10,074 bases of DNA from Euryarchaeota archaeon UBA82 (GTDB taxonomy: Archaea; Thermoplasmatota; Poseidoniia; Poseidoniales; Poseidoniaceae): assembly GCA_002496635.1 (NCBI GenBank), contig DAKQ01000131.1, positions 3,587-13,660 of the forward strand, written 5' to 3'. The notes below the pieces were generated by a model. The model was not told the origin of the DNA and searched no databases. It saw nothing but the letters and a program-made list of their open reading frames with translations. Position numbers and translations under genes: made by a program. Shown here piece by piece: positions 6,414 to 10,074 of this stretch; within the stretch, counting starts at the first letter, position 1; every line of letters starts with the position of its first letter.

Positions 6414-8750
6414 ATGGATAACAAACTCGCTTCAGTCATTTTGATGGCACTTCTCGTAGGAGCATCAATCGCAGTTTTTGCACTCTCCTCCAGTGATGAA
6501 GATTCAACAGATGATACAAAATCACAGGATAACGAGACCGATCAAGGAGGGATTCAAACCCCGCTAGAGAATGTTGAACCAACAATCTTAGTGGAAAACA
6601 GAACATCAGAGTGGACTGGAGCAAACCATTCCCTCCAAGGATATGTCGTGGATGAAGACCCTTCGAGTGTTTCGCTTGAAATCACCATGCTCAACCAAGA
6701 TTTCTCTCCATATCTTGCAACGATAACAACTCAAACTGAAGCGAATGGTCTCTGGGAGGTTGAATTCTCCGAATCGGAACCAGGCCAATGGCTTGTACGA
6801 GTTCAAGCCACAGATTCAGAATCAGCAACCGTTGAACGGCTTATTGAATACATTGTCAATGTTCCAGATGAACGAGATGTTGATGTTGTATTTTCTTGGA
6901 CAGAGCCTGCGGAGAACGAGACAACAGGGCTCATCTCAGGGGCAATTCTACATCAATTCCCAGAGACGTGCTCAATCAAGTATCACCCTCTTGGAGCAAG
7001 CTCTTCAAATTCAATCATCGGAGAAGTGAACACAACAACAGGAACTTATTCGATTCTGTTTGATGTTTCTACGACGAATACTGAAGGTGATATTATTGCC
7101 GATTGTGGGCTTTACACAACCTCCTCTCAAACACTACGTGTAGATCTTCCAGTGACGCCATCTTCAACCGATTCAGACAACGACGGTATTCCAGATTTGA
7201 ACGACGATTGCGATGACACACCAATCGATGAGCCAGTTTATGGAACCGGATGTTCAGATTCAGAGACGGATTCTGACCAAGACGGCGTCATGAATGATGC
7301 CGATTTGTGTCCTGATACAGAATTGAACAGAGCAGTCAACCCCGATGGATGTTCACAATACCAGCTCGATGCAGATAATGATGGAGTAAGTAACGCAGTT
7401 GACCAATGTTCAAACACACCGTTGGGCGAACAAGTCGATTCTTCTGGCTGTTCAGATTCACAAAAGGATACGGATGGCGATGGAATTTCTGACGATATTG
7501 ACCAATGTCCCAATACTCCTTCCGGTGAACAAGTCGGTCCAGATGGTTGCACATTGCCCGATTGGGCTCCCGAGGACTCATGGATGTGTACGGATGGACA
7601 AGGCCCATGGGTCAAGGATTTCAACGGTGATGGAAACGGATACACTGCAAACACAAACGGCGTGAGCAGTCCCGGTGGCGGCGGTTCCGGGCCATGGTTC
7701 CAATGCGAAGTCTCTGTTACGGTTCAAAATAACGAAATGATTGTTGATAGTAATGGAATCCCGAATCACGATTTCTTGAGCACAATGGGTTGCTGCGCTC
7801 CAGAGAAGGACTACACGGCGACGTTTCCTCTAAATCCAGTTAATGACACTACAGGAGGACACGATACAACAAACTGCCCAGCTTCAGCTGGGCGTTGGGA
7901 ATGTGTTCCAGACCGAGGAACTGTTGCAATGTCAGTAAATGGCGCTCCAATATTCGGGCCAGAAGAAGGTCCTGGGGGAGATGCGGTAGCACTTCACTTC
8001 GAATATTTCACCGAAAACCGCCAGCCAATTACCCTTGGATGGTGTACAGGACACTCTGCTGGCCAAGGGGGCTACCATTACCACTATGACGCGAACTGTG
8101 TCTATTGGGAACCTGAAGCGGGGGAGACAATGGAAGATTACGACCCTTCAAAGATCAAGAGTGATGAACATAGTCCAATTATTGGATGGGCATTTGACGG
8201 CTATCCTATTTACGGGATGTATGGCTACAACGACGATCAAACCTCATTGAAAGCAATCACGTCTTCTTACGCAATTGAGCGCACCCAAGAAGGCGGCGAT
8301 CAAGGCTACAACGGAATTGATGATTGGAATTATGTTGATGGGGTCGGCGACCTAGACGAATGCAATGGACGATTTGGTCCAACTCCAGAATATCCTGATG
8401 GAATTTATCACTATGTCAGCACTCCTCTCTCCGGTTCTCCAACTATGGTAACCGATACTAATGGACAAACCATTGGAATGATTGGGTTCCCGTATTTCCT
8501 TCTCTGCTATCACGGCGTTGCGGACGTCGCTAGCCAAGACGTCGGAGGCGGCCAAGGCGGTGGCGGTGGCGGCGGCCCAGGTGGTGGCGGTGGAGGACCA
8601 CCTGGTGGTGGAGCGATATTGTACTCCTTCGCTCCAGAAATGGATTATCTCATTGATCACTATGAAATCGAAGAATTCATTGTTGATGTGAGTTTTTCAA
8701 TTCTTTTCTTGGCTTTAATCGGCGCAGGAATAAAACGCCGTAAGAAGTGA
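6414..8750 (+). CDS. Surface-anchored YHYH-domain protein with thrombospondin type 3 repeats
   Basis: A 778-residue modular exported protein. Residues 5-24 are a hydrophobic signal or anchor, followed by an acidic, Ser/Thr-rich stalk (25-50). Residues about 55-245 look beta-rich and Ig-like (two possible domains). Four TSP3-like calcium-binding repeats occupy 252-383. The YHYH domain spans about 428-702: VDSNGIPNHDF (444-454), the namesake YHYH (554-557), SPIIGWAFDGYPIYG (587-601), then DECNGRFG, PDGIYHYVST and GFPYFLLCYHG (691-701). This region has ten cysteines and nine histidines, suggesting disulfides and metal ligands, though the function of the YHYH family is not established. A polyglycine linker (711-733) leads to a short C-terminal hydrophobic segment (about 757-773) ending KRRKK, consistent with the bulk lying outside and the tail inside. 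It is four bases upstream of an SCO-like gene, implying a shared operon and task. Domain calls are firm for YHYH and TSP3, tentative for the Ig-like part. Confidence 0.92.
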   Translation: MDNKLASVILMALLVGASIAVFALSSSDEDSTDDTKSQDNETDQGGIQTPLENVEPTILVENRTSEWTGANHSLQGYVVDEDPSSVSLEITMLNQDFSPYLATITTQTEANGLWEVEFSESEPGQWLVRVQATDSESATVERLIEYIVNVPDERDVDVVFSWTEPAENETTGLISGAILHQFPETCSIKYHPLGASSSNSIIGEVNTTTGTYSILFDVSTTNTEGDIIADCGLYTTSSQTLRVDLPVTPSSTDSDNDGIPDLNDDCDDTPIDEPVYGTGCSDSETDSDQDGVMNDADLCPDTELNRAVNPDGCSQYQLDADNDGVSNAVDQCSNTPLGEQVDSSGCSDSQKDTDGDGISDDIDQCPNTPSGEQVGPDGCTLPDWAPEDSWMCTDGQGPWVKDFNGDGNGYTANTNGVSSPGGGGSGPWFQCEVSVTVQNNEMIVDSNGIPNHDFLSTMGCCAPEKDYTATFPLNPVNDTTGGHDTTNCPASAGRWECVPDRGTVAMSVNGAPIFGPEEGPGGDAVALHFEYFTENRQPITLGWCTGHSAGQGGYHYHYDANCVYWEPEAGETMEDYDPSKIKSDEHSPIIGWAFDGYPIYGMYGYNDDQTSLKAITSSYAIERTQEGGDQGYNGIDDWNYVDGVGDLDECNGRFGPTPEYPDGIYHYVSTPLSGSPTMVTDTNGQTIGMIGFPYFLLCYHGVADVASQDVGGGQGGGGGGGPGGGGGGPPGGGAILYSFAPEMDYLIDHYEIEEFIVDVSFSILFLALIGAGIKRRKK
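7167..7562 (+). repeat. Four tandem TSP3-like calcium-binding repeats (33 residues / 99 bp each)
   Basis: Within the YHYH protein, units begin at residues 252, 285, 318 and 351, an exact 33-residue period. Each has an Asp-rich loop of the D-x-D-x-D-G-(I/V) type (such as DSDNDGIPD and DTDGDGISD) and two cysteines exactly 14 apart: 266/280, 299/313, 332/346 and 365/379. Loops of this kind bind calcium in thrombospondins and OmpA-like proteins, forming a rigid spacer. The DNA copies are diverged, so this is a protein-level repeat rather than a recent duplication. Confidence 0.88.
7876..7893. repeat. Perfect short inverted repeat inside the YHYH coding region
   Basis: GCCCAGCT and AGCTGGGC flank two bases (7884-7885), giving an 8-bp GC-rich arm that would fold as a tight hairpin in mRNA, probably with a TTCA tetraloop. 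It encodes part of CPASAGR in the YHYH domain. No T-tract follows, so it is not a terminator; it may be a codon-use coincidence. Confidence 0.5.
8544..8612 (+). repeat. Polyglycine low-complexity linker
   Basis: GGN-rich bases encode residues 711-733, almost all Gly with a few Pro and one Gln. It links the YHYH domain to the membrane-proximal C-terminus. Such tracts act as flexible surface spacers and are prone to replication slippage and length variation. About 25 residues separate it from the membrane segment, unlike bacterial GlyGly-CTERM signals where the Gly pair directly abuts the helix. Confidence 0.85.
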
Positions 8751-8754
8751 AACT

Positions 8755-9375
8755 ATGCGTATACTGATTGCTGTGATGACAGTGACGATGTTGTGCTCAG
8801 GATGTATAGGAACGATTGATTTTTATGGCAATACATTGGATCCGAAACCAGTCACACCCTTCGAATTATTTGACGAGAATGGGGAGAAATTCAATCTATC
8901 AATGATTGATTCAGATGTGATCATGGTCGGCTTTATTCACACATCTTGTCTCGATGGATGTGATGATTTATCCATGTCTATGAATGAAACATACAACCTT
9001 CTTTCATCTCAAGAACAGCAAAGAGTCTCTCTTCTCACTATTACAACAGATCCATGGCACGATGATAGTAACCGGCTCTACCACTACAAAAGAAACAACA
9101 GTGTTGAATGGCCACATCTTACTGTAAGCAATATCAATTCTGAACTTGAAATGATTGAATCGGTTTGGGCATCCTTCGGCACCTCTGTGGAGGTATCTGC
9201 GAATCTGACAGATTCTCTTGCTCGTTGTTCAATCCATTTGATGAATTATACAGTAACTCACACAGTACATGCGGTTCTTGTTGATGTAGACCGTGATGTT
9301 AGAGTACAGTGGCTGCAATCAGAATGGGATTCAGAAAGCGTCGCCGCAGACATCAGAAAACTTTCATCTCAATGA
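8755..9375 (+). CDS. SCO1/SenC-like thioredoxin-fold protein, probable lipoprotein
   Basis: A 206-residue exported protein of the SCO1/SenC/PrrC family, known as copper chaperones for cytochrome oxidase CuA assembly or as thiol-disulfide reductases. The N-terminus (residues 1-16) is a short hydrophobic signal ending in MLCSGC; Cys17 is the likely lipidated residue, although Cys rather than the usual Leu sits at -3. The core carries GFIHTSCLDGC with the paired Cys65 and Cys69 (CxxxC), TITTDPWHDD (95-104), matching the family's DPxxDT element, and His169 in THTVHAVLVD, eight residues before Asp177 as in SCO1. The three copper ligands are therefore present. An extra Cys158 lies in an insert-like stretch. 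The ATG is four bases after the YHYH gene stop, so co-transcription is very likely. No oxidase gene is visible, so the client may be the YHYH protein or something elsewhere. Confidence 0.85.
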   Translation: MRILIAVMTVTMLCSGCIGTIDFYGNTLDPKPVTPFELFDENGEKFNLSMIDSDVIMVGFIHTSCLDGCDDLSMSMNETYNLLSSQEQQRVSLLTITTDPWHDDSNRLYHYKRNNSVEWPHLTVSNINSELEMIESVWASFGTSVEVSANLTDSLARCSIHLMNYTVTHTVHAVLVDVDRDVRVQWLQSEWDSESVAADIRKLSSQ

Positions 9376-9382
9376 AATCCTT

Positions 9383-9410
9383 TACCAACCGAGTCGACTA
9401 CAGGTAGGTA
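9383..9410. repeat. Imperfect dyad upstream of the GGGP synthase gene
   Basis: TACCAACC (9383-9390) pairs with GGTAGGTA (9403-9410) with one mismatch, enclosing a perfect 8-bp palindrome AGTCGACT (9392-9399) whose centre is one base off that of the outer arms. It sits just before the ribosome binding site at 9411 in the 48-bp spacer. It could be an operator or a leader hairpin, or chance; no T-tract follows, so a terminator is unlikely. Confidence 0.35.
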
Positions 9411-9417
9411 GAGGGTG
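9411..9417 (+). promoter_or_regulatory. Ribosome binding site of the GGGP synthase gene
   Basis: GAGGGTG ends six bases before the ATG at 9424 and favours that start over the in-frame TTG at 9418, which would leave no spacing. Confidence 0.6.
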
Positions 9418-9423
9418 TTGAAA

Positions 9424-10074
9424 ATGTGGACCGATGAATCGCCTATGCTCCCTCCTCAATCTGGAAAAACGAGACATATTACACTCATTGATCCAGATAA
9501 ACAATCCCCAGATGTAGCGGCTAACAGAGCATTAGTTGCAGTCGAATGTGGTACTTCAGCCATATTTGTGGGCGGTTCAACCAATACTGATGATGAAATC
9601 GTTCATGCGACATGTCAAGCAATTCAAGAAGCGTTGGAATTACGACTTTTTGCCGCAAGCCAACATCCCGATGCAAATGAAGAGATGTGGAATGTACCTG
9701 TGATTCTTTTTCCTAGCGGAGCGCATGCTATGTCGAGTAGCGCAGATGGTATTCTCTTCATGATGCTCATGAACAGCCGTTCACGCCGCTTCTTAATCGA
9801 TGAACAACTTGCTGGCGCCCCAATGATTGCTCGGTTTGGAATCAAACCAATCTCCACCGGTTACATCGTATGTGCTCCAGGCGGAAAGGTTGGGGAAGTA
9901 GGCGATGCAGACCTGATTCAGCCAGCCGATTTGAAAGCGATATCTGCATACTGTAAGACAGCTGAAATGTATGGCTTCTCGACAATCTATCTTGAAGCAG
10001 GATCAGGCGCCTCAGACCCTGTCCACACTGAACTCATTCAGGCTGCTAAATCATCATGTAATTGCACACTCATC
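9424..10074 (+). CDS. Geranylgeranylglyceryl phosphate synthase (GGGPS/PcrB family), 3' end outside window
   Basis: Prenyltransferase joining sn-glycerol-1-phosphate to geranylgeranyl diphosphate, the first committed step of archaeal ether-lipid synthesis. I translated 217 codons without a stop to the window edge; full-length family members are about 230-260 residues, so only a short tail is missing. TIM-barrel motifs are clear: HITLIDPDK (18-26) with the acidic metal and phosphate-site residues, IFVGGS (47-52), VPVILFPSGA (91-100), ADGILFMMLMNS (107-118), KPISTGYIVCAPGGKVGEVG (141-160), which forms the glycerol-phosphate pocket, and IYLEAGSGASDPV (188-200). The look is that of a group II GGGPS rather than bacterial PcrB, but the group assignment needs a tree. 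It is the best lineage marker in the window. A 48-bp gap and its own ribosome binding site separate it from the SCO-like gene; co-transcription is possible. Confidence 0.93.
   Translation, partial: MWTDESPMLPPQSGKTRHITLIDPDKQSPDVAANRALVAVECGTSAIFVGGSTNTDDEIVHATCQAIQEALELRLFAASQHPDANEEMWNVPVILFPSGAHAMSSSADGILFMMLMNSRSRRFLIDEQLAGAPMIARFGIKPISTGYIVCAPGGKVGEVGDADLIQPADLKAISAYCKTAEMYGFSTIYLEAGSGASDPVHTELIQAAKSSCNCTLI

Noticed and set aside
7238..7654. A 138-codon minus-strand frame opposite the YHYH gene
   Set aside because: Its repetitive Ser/Pro-rich translation is the antisense of the Asp-rich TSP3 repeats; no independent coding signal.
8541..8773. Canonical GlyGly-CTERM (rhombosortase) sorting signal in the YHYH protein
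   Set aside because: The glycine tract is separated from the hydrophobic segment by about 25 residues, whereas the bacterial signal has Gly-Gly directly at the helix.

Overview
The window looks like a piece of the chromosome of a planktonic marine euryarchaeon, most likely Marine Group II (Poseidoniales) or a close Thermoplasmatota relative. The clearest evidence is the truncated gene at the right edge, a geranylgeranylglyceryl phosphate synthase, which makes archaeal ether lipids. Supporting signs are tightly packed genes with Shine-Dalgarno-like sites, moderate GC by eye, and a secreted protein with thrombospondin type 3 repeats, a style common in that group. The lineage call is inference; no ribosomal RNA is present.

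Left block, plus strand (1-4501): the 3' part of a purL gene, whose frame is open to the window edge and whose upstream part looks like the end of a fused PurS domain; then purQ with no gap; then, six bases after purQ, a polytopic membrane protein of the DUF1624/DUF418/acyltransferase-3 type. PurSL and PurQ together would form the FGAM synthase of purine biosynthesis. The role of the membrane protein is unknown.

Middle (4549-6327, minus strand): one complete ABC exporter half-transporter, convergent with the membrane protein gene (47-bp gap) and divergent from the next gene (86-bp gap).

Right block, plus strand (6414-10074): a 778-residue surface protein with an N-terminal signal or anchor, a beta-rich region, four exactly 33-residue TSP3-like repeats each carrying two cysteines, a YHYH domain, a polyglycine linker and a C-terminal membrane segment. 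Four bases downstream is a short SCO1/SenC-type thioredoxin-fold lipoprotein with an intact CxxxC...H copper-site pattern. This YHYH-SCO pair is the most interesting part of the window and may be an extracytoplasmic metal-handling or redox module. The GGGP synthase gene follows after a 48-bp spacer containing an imperfect dyad and runs off the right edge.

No tRNA, rRNA, CRISPR array, insertion sequence or recognisable mobile gene was seen. The only non-coding stretches are short (86 bp or less).
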